64,000 nt of DNA from Rhodococcus sp. ARC_M5 (GTDB lineage Bacteria > Actinomycetota > Actinomycetes > Mycobacteriales > Mycobacteriaceae), in the NCBI RefSeq assembly GCF_022810405.1, contig NZ_JALGQE010000007.1, positions 186,001-250,000 on the forward strand, written 5' to 3'. Made by a program: the position numbers and the translations under genes. How positions within the stretch are numbered: the first letter of the stretch is position 1; each line of letters opens with the position of its first letter. Below, piece by piece: positions 52,957 through 62,242 of the stretch. The notes below the pieces were generated by a model, which had not been told where the DNA came from, searched no databases, and saw only the letters and a program-made list of their open reading frames with translations.

Positions 52957-53948
52957 GTCGCCATCTCTGTCGAGAGGATGTGCTGCGCAAGCCAGGCGAG
53001 AACCGTCTGCATACTTTCAGGGTCGAGATGCGTGCCCGGCTCGTTGTATCCGCTCCCTGGCGACGCGGCGATGTCCGCAGGCGTGCGCAGGTCTTCTTTG
53101 AACACATGATTCGCATTGGCCGGGAAGGCGAAGGTCACGTTCGCCATCCCAGCGGCGACCTCTTCGAGAGGAACGCCATCGGCGTGCATATCGATCTGGA
53201 CGTCTTTGGCGCCGATCAGCACCAGCGCAGGGATCTGCACCTTCCCGAGCGAATCGGCCGCAGACTCGACCCACAGCTCGCGGATGAACGGCAGATTCGC
53301 CGGTTCTTCGAATCCGGCGAGCACTGTCTTCACGCTGTCCGGCAAGCTCGGGTCAGCATTCATCGGTCGACCGACTGTGAAGTTCTCAGCGGCTTCCCGA
53401 ACTTTCGCCATCAGCTCGCTGCCACCAGAAATCTGGTTGGTCTGCTGCCCCAATTGCGCAAGCAGCAATTCCCGTATCGGCCGACCAGGTGGTGCCGCGA
53501 GGACGATTCCCGCAAAGGGGACGTCATGGGTTGTCGTGGCGTAATGGAGCACGTGCAGAGTTCCTTCACTGTTCCCGAACCCCACGATCCTCGCGGAATC
53601 GACGCACTCCAGCCCGGAGAGCACCGTGACGGCATCGACCAGCTCGTCCAGATGCGATTGCATACTCATTTTGCCGGTCAGCGTCTCGACGTTGTCCATC
53701 GCGTGTGCACCGGATGCCCGCTTGTCGTAACGAAGAGAGGCGATACCCGCATCGGCGAACGCCTCTGCCATGAGCCGAGCGCTCCCATTTTCGCCGGGCA
53801 GCAGGGGCGAACACCAATCGCGGTCGGTCGGCCCGCTACCGGCCACGAAAACCACTGCAGAAAAAGGCCCGTCACCTTCGGGGCAGACCACCGTGCCTTC
53901 CATGGTGATGCCATCCAGCATCCAAGTGACCTCGAAGGTGTGTGTCAT
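52953..53948 (-). CDS. Alpha/beta hydrolase, no signal peptide
   Basis: The 331-residue protein has AGSGPTDRDWCSPLLPG near the N-terminus, GFGNSEG as nucleophile elbow (serine in the fourth position), and a C-terminal NANHVFKED, where histidine completes the triad. The segments VFVAGSGPTDRD and DAGIASLRYDKR are shared with the lipoprotein hydrolase at 57540-58607, so the two are paralogues. ATG 53948 has AAAGG upstream. It is cotranscribed with the PHB-depolymerase-like gene and divergent from a MerR regulator. Confidence 0.85.
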   Translation of the reverse strand: MTHTFEVTWMLDGITMEGTVVCPEGDGPFSAVVFVAGSGPTDRDWCSPLLPGENGSARLMAEAFADAGIASLRYDKRASGAHAMDNVETLTGKMSMQSHLDELVDAVTVLSGLECVDSARIVGFGNSEGTLHVLHYATTTHDVPFAGIVLAAPPGRPIRELLLAQLGQQTNQISGGSELMAKVREAAENFTVGRPMNADPSLPDSVKTVLAGFEEPANLPFIRELWVESAADSLGKVQIPALVLIGAKDVQIDMHADGVPLEEVAAGMANVTFAFPANANHVFKEDLRTPADIAASPGSGYNEPGTHLDPESMQTVLAWLAQHILSTEMAT

Positions 53949-53998
53949 ATGTGCCTTTCTCTTGTCCGGCCGCGAACCGCGCCGAACTGATGGGGTAC

Positions 53999-54013
53999 GG
54001 CGCACAATGCGCC
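53999..54013. promoter_or_regulatory. Inverted repeat between the MerR gene and the hydrolase gene
   Basis: GGCGCA and TGCGCC form perfect six-base arms with a three-base spacer. It lies midway in the 178-base divergent intergenic region. A MerR-type operator is possible, though MerR sites are usually longer, so this is a weak call. Confidence 0.35.
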
Positions 54014-54126
54014 AGGGCCGTGCGGAATGGGCCAGGTGAGTGTCCCGACGCTGGGTCGGCTCGTACCGCTTCTTGCCACTTCGGCGCTAGGGTTGGGCTC
54101 CGATCGATTCGAGCAAAGGGGTGCCC

Positions 54127-54849
54127 ATGACATGGAGCACCAGTGAGCTTGCAGAGTTGGCGACGACCACCGTCAACACCGTCCGGCACTACCATCGGTG
54201 CGGATTGCTGGACGAGCCATATCGTCGCTCCAACGGTTACAAGCAATACGGCGTCACGCACCTGGTGCGACTCCTGCAAATCAGACGGCTACGCGACATC
54301 GGCGTACCACTCGCGGAGATCCAGGCCACCGGTTCGGGCGTCGGAACCTCGGCCGACGTACTCACCGCCATCGACGCGAATCTTGCCGACGTCATTGCAA
54401 GCAGCCTTCGCACTCGCGCCCAAATCGCGTTGTTGCTTGAGCACGGATCGATCACCGAGGTCCCGGCCGGCCTCGAGCGCACCGCACTGGGCATGACTCC
54501 GGCCGAGCGATCCATGGCGCTGGTCTACTCGCAGGTATACGACACCGAAGCTATGGACGATGTCCGAGACATCATCGAATCCGACGACGACGCGGCGACA
54601 ATCGCGTTCGAAGCTTTGCCCGCGGACGCTGATGAGGACACGCGTACACGCCTCGCCGACGAGTTCGCGGACACCATCGCCAAAGCATTGGTCGAGTACC
54701 CGTGGATGAGCGAACCGAATTCCCGTCTGATGGGAAGCCCGTCGTTGGCGGGAGAGGCCATCGCCGAGACCATCCGAGAGTTCTACAACACTGCCCAACT
54801 CGACGTACTGCTTCGTGCCACCGTCATCGCTCGTCAGCGACACCGGTGA
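54127..54849 (+). CDS. MerR-family regulator
   Basis: The 240-residue protein has a MerR DNA-binding domain (WSTSELAELATTTVNTVRHYHRCGLLDEPYRR, cited in parts) and a helical region with RRLRDIGVPLAEI. The C-terminal 130 residues resemble a ligand-binding or dimerisation part with no metal-binding cysteines. ATG 54127 is taken for AAAGGGG just upstream. It is divergent from the hydrolase operon and likely controls it. Confidence 0.87.
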   Translation: MTWSTSELAELATTTVNTVRHYHRCGLLDEPYRRSNGYKQYGVTHLVRLLQIRRLRDIGVPLAEIQATGSGVGTSADVLTAIDANLADVIASSLRTRAQIALLLEHGSITEVPAGLERTALGMTPAERSMALVYSQVYDTEAMDDVRDIIESDDDAATIAFEALPADADEDTRTRLADEFADTIAKALVEYPWMSEPNSRLMGSPSLAGEAIAETIREFYNTAQLDVLLRATVIARQRHR

Positions 54850-54860
54850 CCGGTCTCCCG

Positions 54861-56417
54861 TCACAGGACGCAGCGTGAGTCGTCGGGGGGCGTCACGAGG
54901 TCGATGAGGTAGTCGGCAACGATGTCGTCTGTGCAGGCGTTCCCCGCGATGATCGATCCGTGCTGCTCACCCTCGACGGTCAACAGGCTTCCACCGAGTG
55001 CGTCCGCAAGGTTGATGGCACCCTGGTGCGGAGTCAACGCGTCACCGGTCACGGAGACCGTCAAAGTGTCTGGTAATCCTTCGATTTCGGTCGCGTAGGG
55101 GTAGCCCAATGTGGGCTCGACAGGCCATTGCTCGCATGTATCCCGCGCGCTCTCTGCCGACCGTCCCGAATCGACGAACGGACTCGCATCGAACACTACG
55201 CGAATGAGCGCCGATTCCTGAACCGGACTGTGGCGTTCCTCGTCGATGCAGTTGATCGCACCCGTCGCTTCGAGTGTGTTCGCGTAGGTTCCGTTCGTGC
55301 TGTTGCGTCCCTGGTAGATATCGTTCAGCGCAATCAGTGAGTCTCCTCGGCCGTCACGCAGTTGGGCAAGACTCATGACGACGGGCTGCCACGCCTCCTG
55401 CGAATACAGGCCGAGGACGACGCCCCCGATTGCTTTGGTGAATGTCAGTTCACGACCGTCTGCCGCCGGCAGTGGTGCGTCGACCAGGGGCCGCACGAGG
55501 CTGTGGAAGACCTCGGTTGCCTGTGCCGGATCCGGTCCCAGCGCGCAATCGGGTTGTGCGGCACAGAACTTTGCGAGCTCGTCGAACGCACGTTGCATAC
55601 CGTCGGCCTGCTGAACGCGTCGCTCCTTCGTTCCGGCGAATGGATCCATCGCACCATCGAGAACGAGCGCCCTGACGTTCCCCGGGAACATCTCTGCGTA
55701 CACGGCGCCCAGTCGGGTTCCGTAACTCGCACCCGCGTAGGTGAGCTCGTCGTCGCCCAGCGCAGCGCGCATGACATCCATGTCGCGTGCGACATCACGG
55801 GTGCCCAGGTGGGCCAGCGCGTCCTCTCCCCCGGACCCTGCGGCGCAGTTCTCATAGAATTCGCGGGTCGATTCTTCGGACTTCGCATGCGGCAGAACGC
55901 TGATCGCAGCGCTGATCGCGTCGGATTCACGCTCGTCGTCGTCGAAGCAGTTCACCGCGGGTGTCGACGCACCCACACCACGCGGATCGAACCCGACCAG
56001 GTCGAACCTGTCGGTGAGGTCGCTCTGCGCCCACGCGCCTGCGGTGGTTGCCGCGAACTCGGTCCCCGAGAACCCGGGCCCACCTGGGTTCAGCACGATG
56101 GAACCGATCGGATCAGCCGAACGTGCAGGAACCCGGGAGAGCGCGATCTCGGCAATCTCCCCGTCGGGATTCGTGTAGTCGAGTGGCACATCCATGCGTG
56201 CGCACTCGAATTCCATTGGTGACCTACCAGTTTCGCCAGGCGAGAGGTTCGAGGCAGGCGGGGCACAATCCACGAAGTTCAATTGCTGGCTGTAGAACGT
56301 GTCGAGAGGTCCGGCTTGGGGCTCGCTGTCCTGGGGTGTGGTGTTCTGGCTGCAGGACGCGAGCAACACCAATGCTGCCACAGCCGCACCCGCTTTCAGT
56401 CCTCGGTGAGTACGCAT
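54861..56417 (-). CDS. Exported alpha/beta hydrolase, TAP-like (tripeptidyl aminopeptidase group)
   Basis: The 518-residue protein has a lipoprotein signal (LVLLASCSQ) and a hydrolase fold: GGPGFSG as oxyanion segment, FDPRGVGASTPA, GASYGTRLGAVYAEMFP with the nucleophile serine, and a C-terminal TAP-like domain (TPHQGAI, GEQHGSI). These enzymes remove peptides or hydrolyse esters outside the membrane; mycobacterial CaeA/Hip1 is related. ATG 56417 begins the signal; GTG 56432 would add five residues. Confidence 0.87.
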   Translation of the reverse strand: MRTHRGLKAGAAVAALVLLASCSQNTTPQDSEPQAGPLDTFYSQQLNFVDCAPPASNLSPGETGRSPMEFECARMDVPLDYTNPDGEIAEIALSRVPARSADPIGSIVLNPGGPGFSGTEFAATTAGAWAQSDLTDRFDLVGFDPRGVGASTPAVNCFDDDERESDAISAAISVLPHAKSEESTREFYENCAAGSGGEDALAHLGTRDVARDMDVMRAALGDDELTYAGASYGTRLGAVYAEMFPGNVRALVLDGAMDPFAGTKERRVQQADGMQRAFDELAKFCAAQPDCALGPDPAQATEVFHSLVRPLVDAPLPAADGRELTFTKAIGGVVLGLYSQEAWQPVVMSLAQLRDGRGDSLIALNDIYQGRNSTNGTYANTLEATGAINCIDEERHSPVQESALIRVVFDASPFVDSGRSAESARDTCEQWPVEPTLGYPYATEIEGLPDTLTVSVTGDALTPHQGAINLADALGGSLLTVEGEQHGSIIAGNACTDDIVADYLIDLVTPPDDSRCVL

Positions 56418-56474
56418 ACGTCCATTACGCACTATGTCGTCGGCACACAGTCAAGAACGATAGGGTCCGCGCAA

Positions 56475-57497
56475 TCAGTGGGTCGTGGTGATGTGCCGGC
56501 GAACGGGCTGCCGATGTCCCCACGTGCCCCACCGCCACAACCATTCGAGCGGTCCTCGAGTGAAGCGCCTTAGCCACAACACGCTGGCGACCCATTGTGC
56601 GAGGAGTATCGCGCCTGCCGTGCCCAACAGTGTTGCCCACGAGGAGCTGTCGGAGAAGTTCAACACCCACCCCGCCGCCAGCATCAACGGTGCGGCACCG
56701 ACGTAATTGGTCAAGGCCATCCTGCCCAACGGACCGAAGGCCGCTTCCAGAATTCGAGACATACCGGTTGTCATCAGCAAGGCGAGCGACGAAACGTACA
56801 CCCCTGCGACAGCCAGACCCGCTGCAGCGGACTCTGTACTGTAATTCGACATCTCGATTGTTTTGGTCTGCAGGAAGATCAGCGGGACCGCGGCAACTGC
56901 ACCGACGATCAGCACGATCGTCGCACCACGGCGCGACCGACCGATGGCCGGCATGACACCGTACCGGGTGAGGACCGCACCCAGAAGGAGCATCCCCGGA
57001 GTCAGGCTGATTCCACCGCCCGCGAGGACAAGGCTCCCCACGATGAGCGCCAGTGCCACAACCGCGGAGACCCGCCGCGACATCCACGTGCTCGGAAGCA
57101 AGATGACCAGGCCGACCACCGCCAGCGGTAGCAACGCAGATCCGGGTTGGAGCACGTTGAACGGGATTCCGATGGCGAGCAGGAGCAGCAGTCGCCGGAG
57201 CAGTAGTAGCCGGGGACGTACCACTCGGCGGGCAGCGGACTCGTAGAACATCGCAAATCCGATGCCGAAGAGCAGAGCGAAGATCGGGAAGAAGCGTTGT
57301 TGCACGAGAAGGTGCAACCAGCCGCCTGTGTTGTCGAGCGAAGGACGCTCGTAGAGGCCCGGTGCGGTGCGGAAGCCGGTGAGTGGCCCGATGTTGACAA
57401 AGATGATGCCGCACAATGCAACACCACGAATCACATCGAGAGTGGCGATTCTGCTGACACCGGTTACCGAAACAGACTGCTGTGCAATGGATGTCAC
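56475..57497 (-). CDS. DUF418 membrane protein
   Basis: The 340-residue protein has about eight to nine helices and the DUF418 family pattern: a conserved start RIATLDVIRGVALCGIIFVNI, QQRFFPIFALLFGIGFAMF, and the C-terminal WLRRFTRGPLEWLWRWGTWG. Some members contribute to stress and antibiotic tolerance; the function is unsettled. GTG 57497 is the start. It lies between two hydrolase genes and reads the same way. Confidence 0.85.
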   Translation of the reverse strand: MTSIAQQSVSVTGVSRIATLDVIRGVALCGIIFVNIGPLTGFRTAPGLYERPSLDNTGGWLHLLVQQRFFPIFALLFGIGFAMFYESAARRVVRPRLLLLRRLLLLLAIGIPFNVLQPGSALLPLAVVGLVILLPSTWMSRRVSAVVALALIVGSLVLAGGGISLTPGMLLLGAVLTRYGVMPAIGRSRRGATIVLIVGAVAAVPLIFLQTKTIEMSNYSTESAAAGLAVAGVYVSSLALLMTTGMSRILEAAFGPLGRMALTNYVGAAPLMLAAGWVLNFSDSSSWATLLGTAGAILLAQWVASVLWLRRFTRGPLEWLWRWGTWGHRQPVRRHITTTH

Positions 57498-57539
57498 GTG
57501 TTCACCTTCCTCCGAGGTTCGACCGGGGCCGCCCGCACA

Positions 57540-58607
57540 TCAACGGACGGAAAGCCATGACTCGAACGCGTCGGTGAACTGCTGCGAGAAGGGCAACGGC
57601 TCTCCGTACTCGGCACCGGTCGACGGCTGGTCGCCTACATCCTTGAGCACATGGTTCGCCGTGTCGAGATGCGTTGTACTCAGCTGCGTTTGCGCCAAGA
57701 CGTCGTTGAGACCGGCAACGTCGACGCAACGAATTTGCATGTCCTTGTCCGAACAGCTTGTGAATACTGCCATCGAGGACGGCAGGGACGCCGCCATGGC
57801 GATCGGATCGAGTTCGTCCTGAGTGGCCAGCATGGTGGCGCCTGCCGGAACCATCCCTATCGAACGCAAAGGTTCCGGGAGATCGTTCGGAATCGTCCCC
57901 GAAGTCCGGATCTGGTCCACCGCGCGGTTCAACGACGATACGAGGTCGGCACCATCGGCATCCACCAGTTGTCCGGATTCCACCAGTCCGGCGACCTGAC
58001 GCATCATGATGTCCAACGTTCGTGCCGTCTGTGGTTGCACCAGGCCCAACGATGTTATCGGCGGCACCCCGCCGGCCTTGTCGGTGGCCAGCGCCAACGC
58101 CACAAGGGCACCTTGACTGTGTCCGACCAGTCCGACTCCCGATTTGTCGATACCCGGGCGATCCGCGAGAAAGTTCGCCGCCGCGGCGGCCTCGTGCAGG
58201 TATACATCGTGTCCGAGTTTCGACGGGTTTGTCTCTGGGTCCAGTTCCGTTGCACCGGTGCCGGATTTGTCGTACCTCAGGCTGGCAATGCCGCGGCGCG
58301 CCAAGACGTCGGCAAAGTAGCTCAACGTGCCGATGGCTCCTTCGACGTGGATGTTGTCGCCATTCCTATCCGTCGGCCCGGAACCTGCAATCAGCAGTAC
58401 AGCCGGAACAGCTACGCCGGTGTCGTCGGGCATTCGTAAGCTTCCATGAACCGTCAACGCCCCATTTTCGAACGTGACCTCGTGGTCCCTGCCTACCGAC
58501 TGTGCAGCCGGGCTCGCACTCTGCGAGTCGGAAGTGGCGCTGCCACAGGAGACTATGACCAGCATGGACAGGCCTGTCAGTATCGCCGTCGATGTCGTGA
58601 ACTTCAT
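57540..58607 (-). CDS. Alpha/beta hydrolase lipoprotein
   Basis: The 355-residue protein has a lipoprotein signal (LVIVSCGSA), then LLIAGSGPTDRNGDN, RGIASLRYDKSGTG, and VGHSQGALVALALA with the nucleophile serine. DTANHVLKDV near the C-terminus supplies the histidine. It is a paralogue of the cytoplasmic hydrolase at 52953-53948. It is 124 bases downstream of the TAP-like gene on the same strand. Substrate unknown; short-chain esters are the usual guess. Confidence 0.85.
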   Translation of the reverse strand: MKFTTSTAILTGLSMLVIVSCGSATSDSQSASPAAQSVGRDHEVTFENGALTVHGSLRMPDDTGVAVPAVLLIAGSGPTDRNGDNIHVEGAIGTLSYFADVLARRGIASLRYDKSGTGATELDPETNPSKLGHDVYLHEAAAAANFLADRPGIDKSGVGLVGHSQGALVALALATDKAGGVPPITSLGLVQPQTARTLDIMMRQVAGLVESGQLVDADGADLVSSLNRAVDQIRTSGTIPNDLPEPLRSIGMVPAGATMLATQDELDPIAMAASLPSSMAVFTSCSDKDMQIRCVDVAGLNDVLAQTQLSTTHLDTANHVLKDVGDQPSTGAEYGEPLPFSQQFTDAFESWLSVR

Positions 58608-58734
58608 GTCAATCTCTCCAAGGTTGCTCTGTCAGAGGCGACGTCTGTGTCCTTCGCTCGCACGCGCCGTGGACCGAAACCAGTGCGCCCCAAGGACAGG
58701 GTCAAGCCCAACGATTCGACCGGTTCAACGGTTC

Positions 58735-60510
58735 TCACTCGCCCGATTCCGCACGGATGGTCGGATCGGTGAACCTGGGTACCGGACCGTCATGCTCGGA
58801 GCTCCCGTCGATCGGCGTCCAGGACTCATAGGTGAATTCCTCCAGGGGCATGGGTTTGGCATGTGCCACGATCGTCCGTGGTGGCCGATCTCCGCCGAGC
58901 AGGAAGTCGATCACCGGACGATCGACCTCGTCCGTGCCGTAGGGGAAGACGCCGTGGACGCTCTCGTTGTCGACCGCGATCAGGCTCGTGTTCGGCAGCT
59001 GCGTGCCCGCAACCTGACCCGCCTCCCACGGCGTCATCGAATCGAGTTCGCTCTGCAGAACAATGCTTTCCGGGAAGTCCTCGGTCAACGGAGGCATCGC
59101 CGAGTCCGTCGGCCAGAATGCACAGGCCTGTGGCCCGTCGAGCAGTCCACTCTGCGCCGAGAAGGGCGCAGCGAGCGCCGTTCGCTCGTTGAACTCGTTC
59201 CAGTATTCGAGGCCCTGAACCCACTGTCCGTCGGTGCATTTCGTGAAGTCGATGACCTCGTCGTAGGTACCGCGAACCAACCCACTGGAATCGTCTTCCG
59301 GTGCCGCGGACAGCGCCGCCAGCACGTCGTGGGCCGCGGTGCGTTGCTCCCCGGTGAGGGTGTCCATCCCGTCGACGATGCGGCTCGCGGAGGCAACAGG
59401 AGTCGTAGGGGTCACGGCACGTTCACCTTCGGCGATGATCAGCGAAACGAGCTGTCCAGCAAACGGATAGACCACCGAACTGGAGAACGCAACGTTGAGG
59501 TTCGTCGACGCCCACGCGTACCGAGCAGCCAACGACTGCTCCGCACTTCCGGTAGCTGTGAAGTAGCGATTCCAGATCACCTCAGGGTCGCCGCCCAGCC
59601 CATACGTGGCGTCGTTGCGCGCAATCCAGTTCATCATGTGGAGCCGGAACTGCCGATCGCGGCCCTCGTGGGCCAGGTCGTACAGGCCCTGGATCGAGTC
59701 CTGTGTCGGGTCCGTGGCCGAATCGAGAACCATGCGCTCGATGTTGTCCGAAAACAGGCCGCCGTACCAGGCACCGAGCCACGTGCCGTAGGAGTAGCCC
59801 ATATAGGTCACCGATTCGAGCCCGAGAAGGTGACGGATGAAATCCATGTCGAACGCGGTCTGTTCGGTCGTCATGGTCGCGACCTCGGGATCGACCGAGC
59901 ACGACTCGCCGATCGCGCGCGTCTCCGCGTCGGGTCCATCCGCCGGATCGTATTGGTACTCGCACTGCGCATGACTGGACTGACCGAGACCATGCTGATC
60001 GAAGCTCACGTAATTCGTGGTCTGCCGCAATTCCGGGGTGTACATCTGAACGGTCGAGCTGTAAGACAACCCCGACGCGTACGGTCCACCCGGGTGGGTG
60101 ATCACCGTGGTGTGGTAGTCAGGATCGGTGCGATCGATGTTGTGTGCCTGAGAGATTCGTACATCCCACGTCTGCTGTGGATCAGGATCGTTCCAATCGC
60201 GTGGAACCTTGATAGTTGCGCACTCGACGTTAGAGACGTCGGCACCAGGGATGGGCGGTCCGTCGTCGTTGAACTCACATGTCTCCCAGCTGAGTTGCTG
60301 GCCGGCCAACGACCCTGCGAGCGCAGCGATATCCGGTGTTCCATCACCGGATTCGTCGCCACTCGCAGTCGGGGCGCTTGGTGGCGGTGACGCCATGGCA
60401 GCCATCACGACGACGCCGGTCAATCCGATGACACCGGCAGCGATCGCAGCCGGGAGCAAGTACCTCCGCCCGCGCGGTGCCGTACTGAGCACACTCTTGT
60501 CCAACGGCAC
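58735..60510 (-). CDS. TAP-like alpha/beta hydrolase with membrane anchor
   Basis: The 591-residue protein has an N-terminal signal-anchor (RRYLLPAAIAAGVIGLTGVVVMAAM near residues 15-40) and a peptidase-like hydrolase domain: HPGGPYASGLSY, FDQHGLGQS, and MGYSYGTWLG with the nucleophile serine, and a C-terminal VDNESVHGVF region with the histidine. It is a divergent relative of the 518-residue TAP-like protein. GTG 60510 has GGAGG upstream. Probably acts on peptides outside the membrane. Confidence 0.85.
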   Translation of the reverse strand: MPLDKSVLSTAPRGRRYLLPAAIAAGVIGLTGVVVMAAMASPPPSAPTASGDESGDGTPDIAALAGSLAGQQLSWETCEFNDDGPPIPGADVSNVECATIKVPRDWNDPDPQQTWDVRISQAHNIDRTDPDYHTTVITHPGGPYASGLSYSSTVQMYTPELRQTTNYVSFDQHGLGQSSHAQCEYQYDPADGPDAETRAIGESCSVDPEVATMTTEQTAFDMDFIRHLLGLESVTYMGYSYGTWLGAWYGGLFSDNIERMVLDSATDPTQDSIQGLYDLAHEGRDRQFRLHMMNWIARNDATYGLGGDPEVIWNRYFTATGSAEQSLAARYAWASTNLNVAFSSSVVYPFAGQLVSLIIAEGERAVTPTTPVASASRIVDGMDTLTGEQRTAAHDVLAALSAAPEDDSSGLVRGTYDEVIDFTKCTDGQWVQGLEYWNEFNERTALAAPFSAQSGLLDGPQACAFWPTDSAMPPLTEDFPESIVLQSELDSMTPWEAGQVAGTQLPNTSLIAVDNESVHGVFPYGTDEVDRPVIDFLLGGDRPPRTIVAHAKPMPLEEFTYESWTPIDGSSEHDGPVPRFTDPTIRAESGE

Positions 60511-60878
60511 GTGAGCTCCTCCTCATCGATCATCAGTCGGTCCAGCCCGGCGCACGGCAAGATGTGCGTGCGTTGATGTGTGCATGACAAAGCTATTCCG
60601 TGTTCCCGCAACAGGGTCAAACGTCCGAACCCCTCAGGGATGGTCGAACAGTCCCGGCACCTGAGATGCCGATATCAGGCCGCGGAGGCGGCGCATCGGA
60701 TCCGACGCCAAGATCCGATCTGCATACGATCGATCGACAAGAAGGCATCCAGACGGTCGACTCGCCTTTCGCCGCTTACCAGCCGGCCAAGGACCACGAG
60801 ATAGTCGGATCGAGTCGACCCATTGCGTCGGCCCCACCACTTCGACTCAGCTATCTGTACGCCGGCCTTCTCGCGGAA
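60511..60878. other. 368-base stretch with no supported gene
   Basis: This gap between the TAP-like gene and the TetR gene holds several short frames on both strands. On the minus strand a tail DPMRRLRGLISASQVPGLFDHP looks slightly coding, but its start and flanks do not fit any family. No inverted repeat with a T tract was seen. The 5' part (60511-60620) must contain the promoter of the TAP-like gene, though no clear hexamers stand out. Confidence 0.5.
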
Positions 60879-61439
60879 CTATTCCGTGGGCGGGGTTTGT
60901 AGCACCGTCATAGCAGCATCGGCGATCGCAAGAAGGTCTTCGGTAGTTCCGCCGTCGCGGGCGCAGCCGGACATGCCACGCATGACTGCCAGGAGAAACG
61001 AAGCCAGGTGATCGGTGTGGGTGGTCGTAGCCAGCTCACCGGCATGGACACCGCGATCGAGCCGATCTCGAAGCCGTATTCGCAGGATCTCTCGCTGCGA
61101 GGCCAGCCGTGGCTCGGTCAGCATCAGACAGCCCGGGGGCGTCGCGGTATCGGTGTGAGCTCGTGCTGTGTCGTCGAGCATTCGGCCCAGGGCTTCACGG
61201 ACCGTGGGTAGTTCGGCCGCCTCGTCCACGGCCTCGCACGTGCGGCGAAAGTACTCGGCTGAGGCTTCCTCGAAGAGACTCTGCTTGTCGCCGAACGCGG
61301 CATAGAGGCTCGGTGGCGTCACACCCATGGCTGCAGTGAGTGTCGCGACCGAGGTGTCGGTGAAGCCCCTGCGCCAGAACAGTTCGGTAGCCACCGCCAA
61401 TGCCGCGTCACGATCGAAACCACGTGGTCGGCCAGCCAT
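60879..61439 (-). CDS. TetR-family regulator
   Basis: The 186-residue protein has the TetR HTH start MAGRPRGFDRDAALAVATELF, then VATLTAAMGVTPPSLYAAFGDKQSLF, and a C-terminal domain with HLASFLLAVMRGMSGCARDGG. It resembles AcrR-like regulators of SDR or efflux genes. It is divergent from an SDR with matching palindromic sites between them and is a likely repressor of both. ATG 61439 is the first codon of the family start. Confidence 0.9.
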   Translation of the reverse strand: MAGRPRGFDRDAALAVATELFWRRGFTDTSVATLTAAMGVTPPSLYAAFGDKQSLFEEASAEYFRRTCEAVDEAAELPTVREALGRMLDDTARAHTDTATPPGCLMLTEPRLASQREILRIRLRDRLDRGVHAGELATTTHTDHLASFLLAVMRGMSGCARDGGTTEDLLAIADAAMTVLQTPPTE

Positions 61440-61454
61440 GCCGGAAGAATAACA

Positions 61455-61512
61455 TATCGATCACTACATAACGTGCTACGCTCGCTGGGCAATCGATAGT
61501 GATCACTACACA
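61455..61512. promoter_or_regulatory. Pair of repeated operator-like sites for the TetR-SDR divergent genes
   Basis: TATCGATCACTACATA (61455-61470) and TAGTGATCACTACACA (61497-61512) share a TGATCACTACA-like core. The second contains the perfect palindrome TAGTGATCACTA (61497-61508). Both lie between the TetR start and the SDR start, one near each gene, as expected for an autorepressor that also controls the SDR. Confidence 0.65.
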
Positions 61513-61522
61513 AAGGATCCGT

Positions 61523-62242
61523 ATGAAGCTCGAAGGTGCAGTTGTGCTCGTCACCGGAGCGAACCGAGGCATCGGTGCCGAGTTCGCGAAACAGCTCAAA
61601 ACACGTGGGGCAGCGAAGATCTACGCGGCTGCCCGCGACGCGAGCGCGGTCGAAGCCGACGGCGTCGAGCCGATCGAGCTGGACATCACGAATGCCGGGC
61701 ACATCGAAGCCGCGGCTCGCGCTGCCGGCGACGTGCAGGTTTTGATCAACAATGCAGGAATATCGACAGGCACTGCCCTGCTGAGCGGAGATATGGCGGA
61801 CATCAGGCGGGAAATGGACACCAACTTCTACGGTCCGCTGCAGATGACCCGCGCCTTCGCCCCGATCCTGGGGGCCAACGGAGGCGGTGCGATCCTCAAC
61901 GTCGTCTCCGCACTGTCGTGGTTCACTGCGCCGGGCGCGGGTGCCTATGCCGCGTCGAAGGCCGCGGCCTGGATGTTGACGGACAGCACGCGCCTCGAGC
62001 TCTCATCGCAGGGCACACATGTGGTCGGCGTGCACATGGGGCTGGTCGACACCGACATGGCAAAAGGAGTGGACGCGGTGAAAGTCGCACCGGCCGACCT
62101 CGCGAATGCAGGTCTCGACGCAATCGAGTCGGGGGCGCAAGAAGTGCTGGGCGACGACTGGGCGGAGTTCGTGAAAGCCGGCCTCCCGCTCGACCCGAAA
62201 GAACGGTACCGGCAGATCTTTTCCGCCCTCGGTATCAGCTGA
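61523..62242 (+). CDS. Short-chain dehydrogenase/reductase
   Basis: The 239-residue SDR has the cofactor loop TGANRGIGAEFA, NNAGIS near residue 80, SALSWFTAPGAGAYAASKAAAW with the catalytic Tyr and Lys, and short family-typical C-terminus (ELDPKERYRQIF-like LDPKERYRQIF). ATG 61523 has AAAGGA eight bases before it. The substrate is unknown. It is probably induced when the divergent TetR repressor binds its ligand. Confidence 0.9.
   Translation: MKLEGAVVLVTGANRGIGAEFAKQLKTRGAAKIYAAARDASAVEADGVEPIELDITNAGHIEAAARAAGDVQVLINNAGISTGTALLSGDMADIRREMDTNFYGPLQMTRAFAPILGANGGGAILNVVSALSWFTAPGAGAYAASKAAAWMLTDSTRLELSSQGTHVVGVHMGLVDTDMAKGVDAVKVAPADLANAGLDAIESGAQEVLGDDWAEFVKAGLPLDPKERYRQIFSALGIS

Noticed and set aside
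58474..60390. A 638-codon open frame on the plus strand over the TAP-like hydrolase
   Set aside because: Antisense shadow; arginine/valine-rich sequence without any family pattern.
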